DNA of 64,000 nt from Arthrobacter sp. YD4 (lineage in GTDB: Bacteria; Actinomycetota; Actinomycetes; Actinomycetales; Micrococcaceae). How positions within the stretch are numbered: position 1 is the first letter of the stretch; each line of letters begins with the position of its first letter. The stretch lies in NCBI RefSeq assembly GCF_030410515.1, contig NZ_JAUHHD010000006.1, positions 62,001-126,000 on the forward strand. The letters are read 5' to 3'. Made by a program: the position numbers and the translations under genes. Positions 50,296-59,411 of the stretch are shown in pieces. The notes under the pieces are model-generated. The model saw nothing but the letters and a program-made list of their open reading frames with translations. It did no database searches and was not told the origin of the DNA.

Positions 50296-51075
50296 GTGAT
50301 CACCACCCTCCTGGTCTCCGTTCTAGCGGTCTGCGCTGTCATCACACTTCTCAGGATTCCCGCTGCGTTGCGCGGCGAAAACCGATCCCTGTTCGGCATT
50401 TTCCTGCTGGCCACCGTGGCCATGGTGCTCAGCATTCAGGCAAGCTATGACGCCATCGACCATCTACTGGGGTCTCAAAACTACGCCAACCTGATCCTGC
50501 GGTTCGTCATCTACGGCACCGTGCTGCTGGCCGGCTACAAGATCGCCAAGGGCTTCGAGAACAAACGGAGCCTCCGGCTCCTGCTGGGCCCGGCCGGGCT
50601 GACCGCTCTGGCGCTGATCTGCCTGGCCACCGCCGTGCCATTCCTGCTGGCGAACACCGCCGGCACCTCGGTAGGACTGGCCACGCTGCCGGACCAAAGC
50701 GAGCACAACCGCCAGCTCATCGCCCTCTACACCCTGGCCGGTCGGCTCTACCCCGCCTACGTGGCCGCCTGCCTCCTGCCGGCAACCATCCACGCGCTGC
50801 GGTCCCGCCTCCCGGGGCTGGTTCGGGGAGGGGCCGCGCTCCTGACGCTGGGTTCTATCGCCATGGTTGTGATGCCGTTCAGCGATCTCGTCCCCCGCGG
50901 CCTGACTTTCCTCCAGTACTACATCAGCTCGGCTGCCGTCATGGGGCTGGTACTGGGACTGGCCCTGATCTGGCTGGGACGGCTGTCCGCCCGGCGGTCC
51001 GTGGGCTCCGGGCTGAAGAATTCCCACGAATCCCGCATGGCGGGACCGGCGAAGACGGGCAAGAGCGACCTATAA
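50296..51075 (+). CDS. multi-pass membrane protein, paralog 1 of 3
   Basis: 259 residues with about seven helices. Shared family marks are LLRIPAALRGENRSLFGIFL, the loop AIDHLLGSQNYANLILRFVI, GRLYPAYVAACLLP and RSRLPGLVRGG. They resemble the N-terminal membrane domain of the actinobacterial MAB_1171c-type putative transporters, which are often beside XRE regulators; this is a memory-based impression. The GTG at 50296 follows GAGGA by eight bases; longer frames have basic sequence unlike the paralogs. It is followed after 102 bases by a two-HTH regulator, then two paralogs. Confidence 0.8.
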   Translation: MITTLLVSVLAVCAVITLLRIPAALRGENRSLFGIFLLATVAMVLSIQASYDAIDHLLGSQNYANLILRFVIYGTVLLAGYKIAKGFENKRSLRLLLGPAGLTALALICLATAVPFLLANTAGTSVGLATLPDQSEHNRQLIALYTLAGRLYPAYVAACLLPATIHALRSRLPGLVRGGAALLTLGSIAMVVMPFSDLVPRGLTFLQYYISSAAVMGLVLGLALIWLGRLSARRSVGSGLKNSHESRMAGPAKTGKSDL

Positions 51076-51147
51076 TGGTTCTCAGCATTGGGGGGTGCCG
51101 GCCATCGTCGGCGGCGTACCGCTAGTGCTGTGAGGCCCTGCCACCCC
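51071..51147 (+). promoter_or_regulatory. promoter and structured leader of regulator gene
   Basis: TATAAT (51071-51076) coincides with the stop of paralog 1. Fifteen bases later comes CATTGGGGGG (51086-51095), repeated exactly at 53504-53513. GGGGTG (51092-51097) can pair with CACCCC (51142-51147), and GGCC (51100-51103) with GGCC (51134-51137), giving a leader hairpin before the regulator start. Confidence 0.5.
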
Positions 51148-51177
51148 GCTCCGGTACGAATCCGCAGAAAGTCATAG

Positions 51178-51897
51178 ATGCCCTTACCCGCCAAAGCCTT
51201 CCAACTCTGGCTCCATGGTGTTGCGCCCGCGGCAAGCACCGCTGACATCTGCAGGATCTCGGGACTGAAACGGACGACCCTGGCGCAGCAGTTGGTGCGG
51301 GGCAAGGTGGCCGAAACCTCCGTGGTCAGCATCAGCCGGGCACTGGGGATCAACCCCGCCGAGGCCCTGTCCTCTTTCGATCAGTACGCCGAGCTCAAGC
51401 AGCTGAGGCGGCCTCCCACCTCCGCGGAACTCGTGAGCCAGATCGCCACCATGGACCTCCTGGAGGCTGTCGTGGCGCGCTCCTCGGGCCGGAGCGGACG
51501 ACTGACACTGAGCCCGCCGCCCCACGCCACCTCCGTGCGGAACTGGGTGGACGCCGTCGACGACGGCGAACTGCGGCACCGGGTGTCGGCCGCCTCCGGC
51601 GTCGCCCCGCAAAATTACTCGGCGCAGCTGACCGCCAACCGGTTGTCCCCGGAACTGGCCATTGCCACATCGCGGGCTGCCGGCGTCGGCTTCAGCGCCG
51701 GCTTTGTGGCTACCGGCCTGATCACGGAGGCGGAGGCCGGTTGGTCCCCCTCAGCCCGGCAGGAAGCCCTCGACGCCCTGTCCGACGGTGACCTCGTTTC
51801 CCTCGCCGGTGACCGGCTCCAGGCCCTGGGCCGCACCCTGCGGCGGCAGGAACAGGAACAGGCCCAGACCGAGAAGATCTGGGAGAACCTGGGGTGA
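51178..51897 (+). CDS. regulator with two tandem HTH-like repeats
   Basis: 239 residues. The first half has an XRE-type HTH (DICRISGLKRTTLAQQLVRG, then SISRALGINPAEAL). The second half repeats the pattern in diverged form (RVSAASGVAPQNYSAQLTAN, then TSRAAGVGFSAGFV), so the protein looks internally duplicated. The C-terminal ~35 residues are Gln/Glu-rich and helical. GTG of the next membrane-protein gene overlaps its stop (GTGA). It is therefore cotranscribed with paralogs 2 and 3 and probably controls the cluster. Confidence 0.75.
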   Translation: MPLPAKAFQLWLHGVAPAASTADICRISGLKRTTLAQQLVRGKVAETSVVSISRALGINPAEALSSFDQYAELKQLRRPPTSAELVSQIATMDLLEAVVARSSGRSGRLTLSPPPHATSVRNWVDAVDDGELRHRVSAASGVAPQNYSAQLTANRLSPELAIATSRAAGVGFSAGFVATGLITEAEAGWSPSARQEALDALSDGDLVSLAGDRLQALGRTLRRQEQEQAQTEKIWENLG

Positions 51898-52643
51898 TCG
51901 ACATCCTGCAATGGACCACGCTGGGCGTCTGCGCACTCCTGGCCGTGTTTCGCATCCCTAGCGCCCTCCGCGGGGAGAACCGGCTCATGTTCGGGATCTT
52001 TCTGCTGATGACGCTCGCCATCCTGCTCAGCATGGAGGCGCCCTACGTCGCGGTGGACCAGCTCCTGGGCGGCACCAACATTGCCAACCTGGTGCTCAGG
52101 TTCGTCATCTTCGGGGTCATTCTGCTGATCGGGCTGCGCGTCGCCCGCGGTTTCGGCGCCGGGCGGGCGCTCTCATGGATTGCCGGGAAGCCGGGCGTCA
52201 CCGCACTGGCCCTGGCCTGCGCCGCCGTCATCGTGACCTTCCTGCTGATGGACACCCAAGGGTCCTCTGCGGGCCTCAAAGCTATTGCAGCCAAGGACGC
52301 TCGAAACGCCGCACTGGTAGAGGTTTACGGCGCGTTCGGCCGGCTTTACCCCTGCTACATCGCGGTGGTCCTGTTGCCGACCATGATCCGTACCGTGCGC
52401 AGCCGCCTCCCGGTGCTGATCCGGCTCGCGGCGGTGTTCCTGTCGGTCGGCGCGGTGGGGTTGGTCCTCAGCCTGTCGTCACCGATCATCCCACCGGGCA
52501 TGGGATTCATCCGGTTCATCGTCAATTACACCGCCGTGCTCTGCTACGTCCTGGGCCTGGCCGCCGTCTGGGCGGACAAAATCAGGGCGCAGGCCCGGCG
52601 CCGAAATCCGCTGCCTTCATCCGAGAGCAGCTTCTCCCCCTAG
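51894..52643 (+). CDS. multi-pass membrane protein, paralog 2 of 3
   Basis: 249 residues, about seven helices, clearly homologous to its two neighbours: VFRIPSALRGENRLMFGIFL, AVDQLLGGTNIANLVLRFVI, GRLYPCYIAVVLLP, RSRLPVLIRLA. The closest match by eye is paralog 1 in the first 90 residues and paralog 3 in the TFLLMDTQGSSAGL segment. Translationally coupled to the HTH regulator (GTGA overlap) and followed 12 bases later by paralog 3. Confidence 0.8.
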   Translation: MIDILQWTTLGVCALLAVFRIPSALRGENRLMFGIFLLMTLAILLSMEAPYVAVDQLLGGTNIANLVLRFVIFGVILLIGLRVARGFGAGRALSWIAGKPGVTALALACAAVIVTFLLMDTQGSSAGLKAIAAKDARNAALVEVYGAFGRLYPCYIAVVLLPTMIRTVRSRLPVLIRLAAVFLSVGAVGLVLSLSSPIIPPGMGFIRFIVNYTAVLCYVLGLAAVWADKIRAQARRRNPLPSSESSFSP

Positions 52644-52655
52644 AAACGAGGCATC

Positions 52656-53390
52656 ATGACGTTGCTGGGATGGGGAACCCTGATTGTTTGCGGCGTGGCT
52701 CTGCTGCTCCGTGTGCCCGACGCCGTCCGCGGCCGGAACCGGACCGTCTTTGGCATCCTGTCCCTGGCCACCCTCTGCAGCCTGCTCAGCCTCCCGGGCC
52801 CCTATGCCGCCGTCGACGGCGCCCTCGGCGGGATCAACCTGACCAATCTCGTCCTGCGCTTCCTGGTCTGTGCCATGGTCCTGCTGGTGGGGCTGCGCCT
52901 ATCCCGGGCCCTGGGCGGCGCCCGTACCCGGGAACTGGTGACGGGCCGGTGGGGACGCCTGGCCCTGGCAGCGGCGTGCGTGGCGCTTGCGGTGACGTTC
53001 TTCCTGATGGACACCCGCGGCTCCTCGGCGGGGCTGGAGGCGCTGCCGGACCGGGGTGGGCGGAACGCAGCGCTCGAGCCGCTGTACGCGGGCTTCGGAC
53101 GCGTCTACCCTGCTTACATCTCGCTGGTCCTGCTGCCCGCCCTTCTCGCCGCGGTGCGGGCACAGTTGCCCCGGCTGGTGCGCAGCGGCGCGGGCCTGAC
53201 CGCCGCCGGAGCGGTCGCCGCCATCCTCACGGTCCCCGTTAGTTTTGCGCCAGACGCCTGGGACGACGCACGCATCGTGGTGAACTACGCGGCGGTCCTC
53301 GGCTACGTGCTCGGGCTGCTGCTCTTCTGGTTGTCGGGGCGCCTGTCCCGGCCGCAAGATAACGCTCCGGCAACGTTCCGGGAAAAATAA
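52656..53390 (+). CDS. multi-pass membrane protein, paralog 3 of 3
   Basis: 244 residues, about seven helices, with the family marks LLRVPDAVRGRNRTVFGILS, AVDGALGGINLTNLVLRFLV, TFFLMDTRGSSAGLEALPDR, GRVYPAYISLVLLP and RAQLPRLVRSG. Last gene of the cluster; the ribosome site ACGAGG precedes the ATG. Function unknown; the conserved positively charged loops and the YP motif suggest a common ligand or partner. Confidence 0.8.
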   Translation: MTLLGWGTLIVCGVALLLRVPDAVRGRNRTVFGILSLATLCSLLSLPGPYAAVDGALGGINLTNLVLRFLVCAMVLLVGLRLSRALGGARTRELVTGRWGRLALAAACVALAVTFFLMDTRGSSAGLEALPDRGGRNAALEPLYAGFGRVYPAYISLVLLPALLAAVRAQLPRLVRSGAGLTAAGAVAAILTVPVSFAPDAWDDARIVVNYAAVLGYVLGLLLFWLSGRLSRPQDNAPATFREK

Positions 53391-53620
53391 CGTCATGCAT
53401 TCACAAAATCATTAGACCGTGAGAGAATCATGAATGTGTGAAAACGCCGCCCGGTCCCTTGAATGGGGATTCAGTCTGATTGGACCGGCGGTCGTCCAAG
53501 CGCCATTGGGGGGATGAGTGGTAGCGGTCCGCAAGGACCGCTCCCACTCAGCCTGGTTTAAGGCCACTTTTCCGCTCCGCGGCCGCCCGCAGGTTGCCGG
53601 AACCGCCGGAAAGACCCGGT
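53391..53620 (+). ncRNA. structured intergenic region, possible small RNA
   Basis: TTCACA (about 53400) and GAGAAT 17 bases later could be a promoter. The region then holds GGACCGGCGGTCGTCC, CATTGGGGGG (53504-53513, also found before the HTH regulator), and a strong hairpin 53517-53549: GAGTGG-T-AGCGGTCC, GCAA loop, GGACCGCT-C-CCACTC. The hairpin may simply end the membrane-protein operon. A 32-codon frame (53463-53561) spans it but has no ribosome site. Confidence 0.4.
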
Positions 53621-56600
53621 TCAGCGGGCCAGGCGCAGGGTCACCAGCTGGAACGGGCGCAGCTCCAGCACCGCATCGGCCCCGCGGATCTCGACGCCGG
53701 GCGCGTCCGCCGGACGCTCCAGCAGGTCCACAGACCAGACCCGGGACACGGCGAAGTTCGCCGAGAGTACCCCCCGCGAGCGTCGGCCGAGGGCCTCATA
53801 GAGCCTGACCACCACGTCACCGGAGCCGTCCTCGGCCAGTTTTACCGCCTCCACCACCAGGGCCGGGTTGCTCACGGCGACCAGCGGCTCCGCCCCGTGC
53901 GCCCCCTTGACCATGCGGGGCGCAAGGTTGGTGCGGTACCCCTCCTCGACGGCGTCGGCAATGCCCGCACCGGGCCGCACCGTCACGGTCAGCTCGTGCG
54001 GCCCCTGGTCTGCGCCGGGGTCGGGGAACTTCGGCGCCCGCAGCAGCGAGACCCGCACCGTGGTGGTGGTTCCCCCGTCGTCCCTGACCTGGCGGGTGAC
54101 GTCATGGCCGTAGCTGGCCGCGTTGCTGACCGCCACGCCATACCCGGGCTCCTCCACGTGGATCCAGCGGTGGGCGCAAATCTCAAACTTCGCCGCCTCC
54201 CAGGACGTGTTGACGTGCGTGGGCCGGAAGACATGGCCGAACTGGGTCTCCGCGGCGGAACGGTCCGCCCGCAGGTCCAAGGGGAACCCCAGCTTGAGCA
54301 GCTTCTCGCGCTCCCGCCAGTCCACGGCCGTGGCGATCTCCAGCGACGCGGACCCCGACGCCAGCCTCAGCCGCTGCGTCACGGGTGAGCCGCCCGCCAT
54401 CCGCTCGATCACGACGATGGCGTCACCGCCGTCGCGCTCCAGGGTCACGGACCGGGCCTCGGTCAGGGCGGTGACGTTGCGCCGGTAGAAGGAATCGATG
54501 TCCCAGGCGTCCCATTCGTTGGGGGTGTCCCGGTGCAGTTCCAGGAGGTTGCCGGCGGTGCCGGGGGCGATCGCCTCCCGTCCGCTGGCGTGGTCCCGGA
54601 GTGAGACCAGCAGCCCGTTCGCGTCCACTACGGCACGGATGATCCCGTTGTCCAGCACGAAGCCGCTGTCGGCCGCCGTCGCGTTCACGGCGGCGCCGGC
54701 GGTTTGAGGTTCGGCCGCGCCGAGCGCGGGGACCCCGGCGCGGGCGTGCGGGGCGGCGTTGAGCAGGATATCGCGGTCCCCGTCCCCGAGAGCGGCGGCG
54801 GCCGCGGCCGCGATGATCGCCTCGAGGTCACGGGCGACGGCGTCGTAGTTCCGTTCCGCGTCCTGGTGCACCCAGGCGATCGAGCTGCCGGGCAGGATGT
54901 CGTGGAACTGCTGCAGCAGCACCAGGCGCCACAGCCGCTTCAGCTCGGCCGCCGGGTAGGCTGCGCCGGCCCGGACCGCCGCGGTGGCGGACCAGAGCTC
55001 CGCCTCCCGGAGCAGGTGCTCGCAGCGGCGGTTCCCCCGCTTGGTGTTGGCCTGGCTGGTGTAGGTGCCGCGGTGGAGCTCCAGATACAGCTCCCCCACC
55101 CACACCGGCGGTGACGGATAGTCTTCCGCCGCCCCGCCGAAGAAGTCCGCCGCGGAGCCGATCCGCACCCGCGGCGAGCCCTCCAGGTCAGCGGTTCGCC
55201 GGGCGGCCGCCAGCATCTCCCGGGTGGGTCCGCCGCCGCCGTCGCCGTAGCCGAAGGGCAGCAGGGACATGCTGCCGCGGCCGTGGTCCCGGTAGTTGCG
55301 CTCGGCGTGGGCCAGTTCGCGGCCGCTGATCTCGGAGCTGTAGCTGTCTACCGGCGGGAAGTGGGTGAAGAGGCGGGTGCCGTCGATTCCCTCCCACTCG
55401 AAGGTGTGGTGCGGCATCCGGTTGACCTGGTTCCAGGAGATCTTCTGGGTCAGGAACCAGCGGCTGCCGGCGGCCTTGACGATCTGCGGCAGCGCGGCGG
55501 AGTAGCCGAAGGTGTCCGGCAGCCAGGCCTCGTGGCATTCGACGTCGAACTCGGCCAGGAAGAAGCTCTTGCCCTCGAGGAACTGCCGCGCCATGGCCTC
55601 GCCGCCGGGCATGTTGCTGTCCGCCTCGACCCACATCCCGCCGACGGGGACGAACTGGCCGGCGCGGACCTTGTCCCGGATCCGTTCGAACAGTTCCGGG
55701 TAGAACTCCTTCATCCAGGCCAGCTGCTGCGCGGAGGAGCAGGAGAAGACGAAGTCCGGGTCCTCGTCCATCAGCGCCACCACATTGGAGAAGGTCCGGG
55801 CGCACTTGCGGATGGTCTCCCGGACCGGCCAGAGCCAGGCCGAGTCGATGTGCGCGTGGCCGGTGGCCAGCAGCTGGTGGGACGAGGCGTAGGCCGGGCG
55901 GGAGAGCACCTCGGCGAGCTGCGCGCGTCCGGCGGCGGCCGTGCCGGCGACGTCGTCCGGGTCCATGGTGTCCAGCATCCGCTCCAGGGCGCGGAGGATC
56001 ACGTGGCGGCGGGGCAGCTCCATGGGCAGTTCGTGCATCAGCCCCCGCAGCGTCCAGATGTCCTGGTGCAGTTCCCAGACGCACTGGTCCAGTTCGGCGA
56101 TCACGATCCGGCCCAGCCGGTAGCGGGGCTCGGTGCCCGCGGTGGCCTTGTCACCCAGCGGCGTGGCGGCGAAGGTCCAGCCCTGTGAGAGGTCGGGGTT
56201 CGCGGCCGCCTCGACGTAGAAGTCCACCGTCATGCCGCTGCCGAGGAGTTTCAGCGGAATGTACTGGTTCCGCGGCGAGATGGCTTTGATGACGGTGCCG
56301 TCGGGCCGCCAGGCGGTGCCTTCACACTGGAAGCCCGGCAGGTCCGCGCTGAACCCCAGGTCAACCAGGACCTCGACGGCGGTGTCCGGCGCGCTGCCCC
56401 AGGTCTCCGGCACCTCGCCCTGGAGCCGCAGCCAGGTGGTGGACCACGGGCCGCCCCAGGGTGCCCGGGGGTCCTGCGGGGTGAAGTCCTGCTGCAGGGC
56501 TTCCAGGGCCGGGACGGGTTCCCCGGGCGCGGTCCAGCTGCTCAGGCGCAGCGGGACGGTGCGGGGGTAGATGGCCGGAACGATGCGTTCGCGCGCGAAG

Positions 56601-56641
56601 CGGTCCAGCCGGACTTCCGTGAGACGGCGGTCGTCGTGCAC
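53621..56641 (-). CDS. alpha-mannosidase, GH38
   Basis: 1006 residues. An N-terminal beta domain, then the GH38 catalytic domain with GHAHIDSAWLW at 261-271 (zinc His and Asp) and GGMWVEADSNMPGGEA (nucleophile Asp), then the large C-terminal beta-sandwich. No signal peptide, so cytoplasmic. It removes alpha-mannose from oligosaccharides or glycans. The GTG at 56641 follows GAGG. Sugar-transport genes are absent nearby. It stands between the membrane-protein cluster and the molybdenum-cofactor genes. Confidence 0.93.
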   Translation of the reverse strand: MHDDRRLTEVRLDRFARERIVPAIYPRTVPLRLSSWTAPGEPVPALEALQQDFTPQDPRAPWGGPWSTTWLRLQGEVPETWGSAPDTAVEVLVDLGFSADLPGFQCEGTAWRPDGTVIKAISPRNQYIPLKLLGSGMTVDFYVEAAANPDLSQGWTFAATPLGDKATAGTEPRYRLGRIVIAELDQCVWELHQDIWTLRGLMHELPMELPRRHVILRALERMLDTMDPDDVAGTAAAGRAQLAEVLSRPAYASSHQLLATGHAHIDSAWLWPVRETIRKCARTFSNVVALMDEDPDFVFSCSSAQQLAWMKEFYPELFERIRDKVRAGQFVPVGGMWVEADSNMPGGEAMARQFLEGKSFFLAEFDVECHEAWLPDTFGYSAALPQIVKAAGSRWFLTQKISWNQVNRMPHHTFEWEGIDGTRLFTHFPPVDSYSSEISGRELAHAERNYRDHGRGSMSLLPFGYGDGGGGPTREMLAAARRTADLEGSPRVRIGSAADFFGGAAEDYPSPPVWVGELYLELHRGTYTSQANTKRGNRRCEHLLREAELWSATAAVRAGAAYPAAELKRLWRLVLLQQFHDILPGSSIAWVHQDAERNYDAVARDLEAIIAAAAAAALGDGDRDILLNAAPHARAGVPALGAAEPQTAGAAVNATAADSGFVLDNGIIRAVVDANGLLVSLRDHASGREAIAPGTAGNLLELHRDTPNEWDAWDIDSFYRRNVTALTEARSVTLERDGGDAIVVIERMAGGSPVTQRLRLASGSASLEIATAVDWREREKLLKLGFPLDLRADRSAAETQFGHVFRPTHVNTSWEAAKFEICAHRWIHVEEPGYGVAVSNAASYGHDVTRQVRDDGGTTTTVRVSLLRAPKFPDPGADQGPHELTVTVRPGAGIADAVEEGYRTNLAPRMVKGAHGAEPLVAVSNPALVVEAVKLAEDGSGDVVVRLYEALGRRSRGVLSANFAVSRVWSVDLLERPADAPGVEIRGADAVLELRPFQLVTLRLAR

Positions 56642-56726
56642 AGTGAACCTCTTTTTGCTCGGGTGCGGAGGAACCGGGCGCAGGCCTGAATCCAGTCGTT
56701 GGATTAATCTACGGCGCCACGGGGGC

Positions 56727-57614
56727 TTAGGCCAGCCGTCCGGTTGAGGGCAGGGCGGCCGGCACGCCGATCCGTTCGTGGCCGGCGTACACGTTCAGGC
56801 TGGTGCCCCGGCTGAAGCCCGCCAGCGTCATCCCGCTGGCTTCGGCGAGTTCCACGGCCAGGCTGCTGGGTGCGCTGACGGCGGACAGGACGGGAATTCC
56901 GGCGAGCGAGGCCTTTTGCACGAGTTCGAAGGAGGCGCGGCCGGAGACTTGCAGGACGGTGCCGCGCAGGGGCAGCAGCCCCTCCCGGAGTGCCCAGCCC
57001 ACTACCTTGTCGACGGCGTTGTGGCGGCCGACGTCCTCGCGCAGGCAGAGGAGCTCGGCGCCGCCGTCGTCGGAGATGCGGAACAGCCCCGCGGCGTGCA
57101 CGCCGCCGGTCGCGTCGAAGACCGCCTGGGCCTCACGCAGCCGGTCCGGGAGCGCGGCCAGCGTCTCGACGGGCACGGCCACCGGGTCCCCCGCGGGGCT
57201 GAAGTGCGAGGACTTCTCGACGGCCTCGATCGAATCGGTGCCGCAGATCCCGCAGGAGCTTGAGGTGAAGAAGTTCCGTCCGGTGTCGGGGCGGACGACA
57301 TCGGGCCGGAGCTGGGCTTCCACCACGTTGAAGGTCTGCACGCCGTCTTCGTCCTCGCCGGCGCAGAAGCGCAGCGAGACGAGCTGGTCGGCGGACCAGA
57401 TGATCCCCTCGGAGACCAGGAAGCCGGCCACCAGGTCGAAGTCGTTGCCCGGGGTGCGCATGGTGACGGAGAAGGACGTGCTGCCCAGCCGCACCTCCAG
57501 TGGTTCCTCCACCGCCAGCACGTCCTCGCGGTACCGGACCGGGAACTCACGCGCCTGCGGGGATCCGTCCAGGACAAACTTGTGCACTTTGCGGCGTTGC
57601 GTCACGCGGCCCAT
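56727..57614 (-). CDS. fdhD: formate dehydrogenase accessory sulfurtransferase FdhD
   Basis: 295 residues: SSSCGICGTDS with the sulfur-relay CxxC at 121-124, VHAAGLFRISDDG, EDVGRHNAVDKVVGWAL and SGRASFELVQKASLAGIPVL. It passes sulfur from the desulfurase to the Mo-bis-MGD cofactor of formate dehydrogenase. The dehydrogenase itself is not in the window, but cofactor genes for it follow (moeA, mobA). Confidence 0.95.
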   Translation of the reverse strand: MGRVTQRRKVHKFVLDGSPQAREFPVRYREDVLAVEEPLEVRLGSTSFSVTMRTPGNDFDLVAGFLVSEGIIWSADQLVSLRFCAGEDEDGVQTFNVVEAQLRPDVVRPDTGRNFFTSSSCGICGTDSIEAVEKSSHFSPAGDPVAVPVETLAALPDRLREAQAVFDATGGVHAAGLFRISDDGGAELLCLREDVGRHNAVDKVVGWALREGLLPLRGTVLQVSGRASFELVQKASLAGIPVLSAVSAPSSLAVELAEASGMTLAGFSRGTSLNVYAGHERIGVPAALPSTGRLA

Positions 57615-57746
57615 TCGGTACTCCTCATCAGCGGTGCGGTGGGGCGGCCCGGCCTGCGGCCGGCTCCCGCCCCTGGATCCATTCTGAACTCGGCCGTGGT
57701 GCCAGCCAAGCCGGCGCCAGCCACGCCGGGCCCCGTCTGGCCGGTG

Positions 57747-59120
57747 TCAGCCAAGCAGGGCGCTCCAATCGACCGGACCGTTGCCGCCCGGCTTCTTCGG
57801 GGTGCGCCGGGCGGCGGGTTTCGGTGCGGGCTTGCCGGCGTCAGGCTCGGGCAGCGGCCTCCCCCAGGGCAGCGCGAACGCCGGGACGGGTTCGCCCAGC
57901 TGCGCCCCGTGCGGCGGGACCACCAGGACCCCGTCGGCGGCAGCGAGTCCGCGCATCATGCCGGGGCCGGTGTGCTGGGCCGGGGAGGCCATGCCGTAGA
58001 CCATGCGGAAGGGCATCAGCCGGGTGCGGCCGGGATCGGCGTCGATCATCGTGCCGCACGGGACCTCCGTGACGGGCGGCGGGGGCCGGTGACCCAGCGC
58101 GGCCAGGAGTGGTCCGCCGATGGTGGAGAGCGCCATCATGGCTGCGAGCGGGTTGCCGGGCAGCCCGATGATGAAGCGTCCGTCGGGCAGTTCGGCCAGG
58201 ACCGCGGGGTGGCCGGGACGCATCGCGATGCCGTCGATCAGCAGCCTGCCGCCCAACTGCTCGACGGTGCGGCGCAGGTGGTCGGTCCCGGACCGGCCCG
58301 TCCCCCCGGTGGTGATGACGACGTCGGCGGGCGGGGTGTCCTCGTCGTCGCCCACGGGTTCGGGGTCCTCCAGGGCGGCGAGCCATTCCGCGTCCCCGTC
58401 ACCGATCTTGATTTCGCCGGCGGGGACGCCGCCGAGCAGGTCGACGACGGCGGAGAGCTGCGGGCTGAAGGTGTCCCGGACCTCCCCCGGCTGGGGCACG
58501 CCGCTGGCGACCACCTCGGAGCCGGTGAAAACCAGGCGGACCACCGGTTTCCCCAGCACGGGCAGCGCGTCATGGCCGGCGAGGGCGGCGAGGGCCAGGT
58601 GGGCCGGGTTGAGCACGGTCCCCTTGGGGATCAGGACCTCACCCTCGGCCGCTTCCTCGGCGGCTTTGCGGATGTGGTCGCCGTTGCGTGGCTCCCCCGG
58701 CTTCGCGCCGCCGCCAAGCTTCAGCACCGGCAACTGGTCCTCGTCGGGGCCGATCATCCCGCTCTCGCTGCGGAGGACGGCCTTCGCACCGGCCGGGATC
58801 AGCCCGCCGGTGACGATGGGACTGGCCTGGTGCGGTGCGAGGCGCTGCCCCGGCTCGGCCAGGATCCAGGGCCCGCTGCCGTTCACCGCCCAGCCGTCCA
58901 TGGCCGAGGACGCGTAGTGCGGCATGTCGTGCAGGGCGGTGACGTCGGCGGCGAGGGTGCGGCCGAGGGCGCGGCGCAGGGCCACCGGGGCCGGCGGGAT
59001 CGGGCTGGCGCAGTCGAACGAGAGCTCCCGGGCTTCCTGCCAGGTGTGGGCCAGGTGCCGGTGCGCGGCGGGCTCGGTCCCGGCGTCGTCGGCGTCGTCG
59101 CGGGGTGGCTCGGACGTCAT
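57747..59120 (-). CDS. moeA: molybdopterin molybdenumtransferase MoeA
   Basis: 457 residues: SAMDGWAVNGSGPW, VTGGLIPAGAKAVLRSE, then the MPT-binding domain with VVITTGGTGRSGTDHLRRTV, and GLPGNPLAAMMALSTIGGPL. It inserts molybdate into adenylated molybdopterin. The N terminus is longer than usual by a charged tail. ATG at 59120 overlaps the stop of the DUF6457 gene (ATGA), and a Pro/Lys-rich C-terminal tail follows domain IV. Confidence 0.93.
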   Translation of the reverse strand: MTSEPPRDDADDAGTEPAAHRHLAHTWQEARELSFDCASPIPPAPVALRRALGRTLAADVTALHDMPHYASSAMDGWAVNGSGPWILAEPGQRLAPHQASPIVTGGLIPAGAKAVLRSESGMIGPDEDQLPVLKLGGGAKPGEPRNGDHIRKAAEEAAEGEVLIPKGTVLNPAHLALAALAGHDALPVLGKPVVRLVFTGSEVVASGVPQPGEVRDTFSPQLSAVVDLLGGVPAGEIKIGDGDAEWLAALEDPEPVGDDEDTPPADVVITTGGTGRSGTDHLRRTVEQLGGRLLIDGIAMRPGHPAVLAELPDGRFIIGLPGNPLAAMMALSTIGGPLLAALGHRPPPPVTEVPCGTMIDADPGRTRLMPFRMVYGMASPAQHTGPGMMRGLAAADGVLVVPPHGAQLGEPVPAFALPWGRPLPEPDAGKPAPKPAARRTPKKPGGNGPVDWSALLG

Positions 59121-59401
59121 TCCCCGGGGGCCTCGGCGGCGTATTCCTTGGCGAGTTTCCGCGCGACGCCCATGGCGGCGCGCATGGAGACCTCGTCGGT
59201 GGCCTGGCCGGTGCCGGAGGCCAGCCCGGCGGCGAAACCGGCGATGAAGGTGGTCAGCGGTGCGGCCGGGCGGACCACGGAGTGCGCGGCAACCCCGGCG
59301 AGTCCCAGTACCTCGTTGATGTCGATGTCGACGCCGTCGAGCTCGAGGGCCTGGAGCAGCGCGCGGCACCAGTCCTCGAGGGTTTCGTCCTGGCTCTTCA
59401 C
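59117..59401 (-). CDS. DUF6457-like small protein of the Moco operon
   Basis: 94 residues from a GTG at 59401 with AAAGG upstream. The segments LEDWCRALLQALELDGVDID, VLGLAGVAAHSVVRPAAPLT and TFIAGFAAGLASG match the small helical DUF6457 proteins regularly found between moeA and mobA in actinobacteria. Function unknown; the strict gene neighbourhood implies a role in molybdenum-cofactor supply. It is 10 bases after mobA and overlaps moeA. Confidence 0.8.
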   Translation of the reverse strand: MKSQDETLEDWCRALLQALELDGVDIDINEVLGLAGVAAHSVVRPAAPLTTFIAGFAAGLASGTGQATDEVSMRAAMGVARKLAKEYAAEAPGE

Positions 59402-59411
59402 GGTGGGCCTT

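Noticed and set aside
51075..51125. 16-codon leader frame before the two-HTH regulator
   Set aside because: Starts in the TAATG overlap of paralog 1 and inside the presumed -10 box; no independent evidence of translation.
53463..53561. 32-codon reading frame spanning the strong hairpin
   Set aside because: No ribosome-binding site, Gly/Ser/Pro-rich product, and the hairpin explains the base constraint. Kept only as a remark under the small-RNA candidate.
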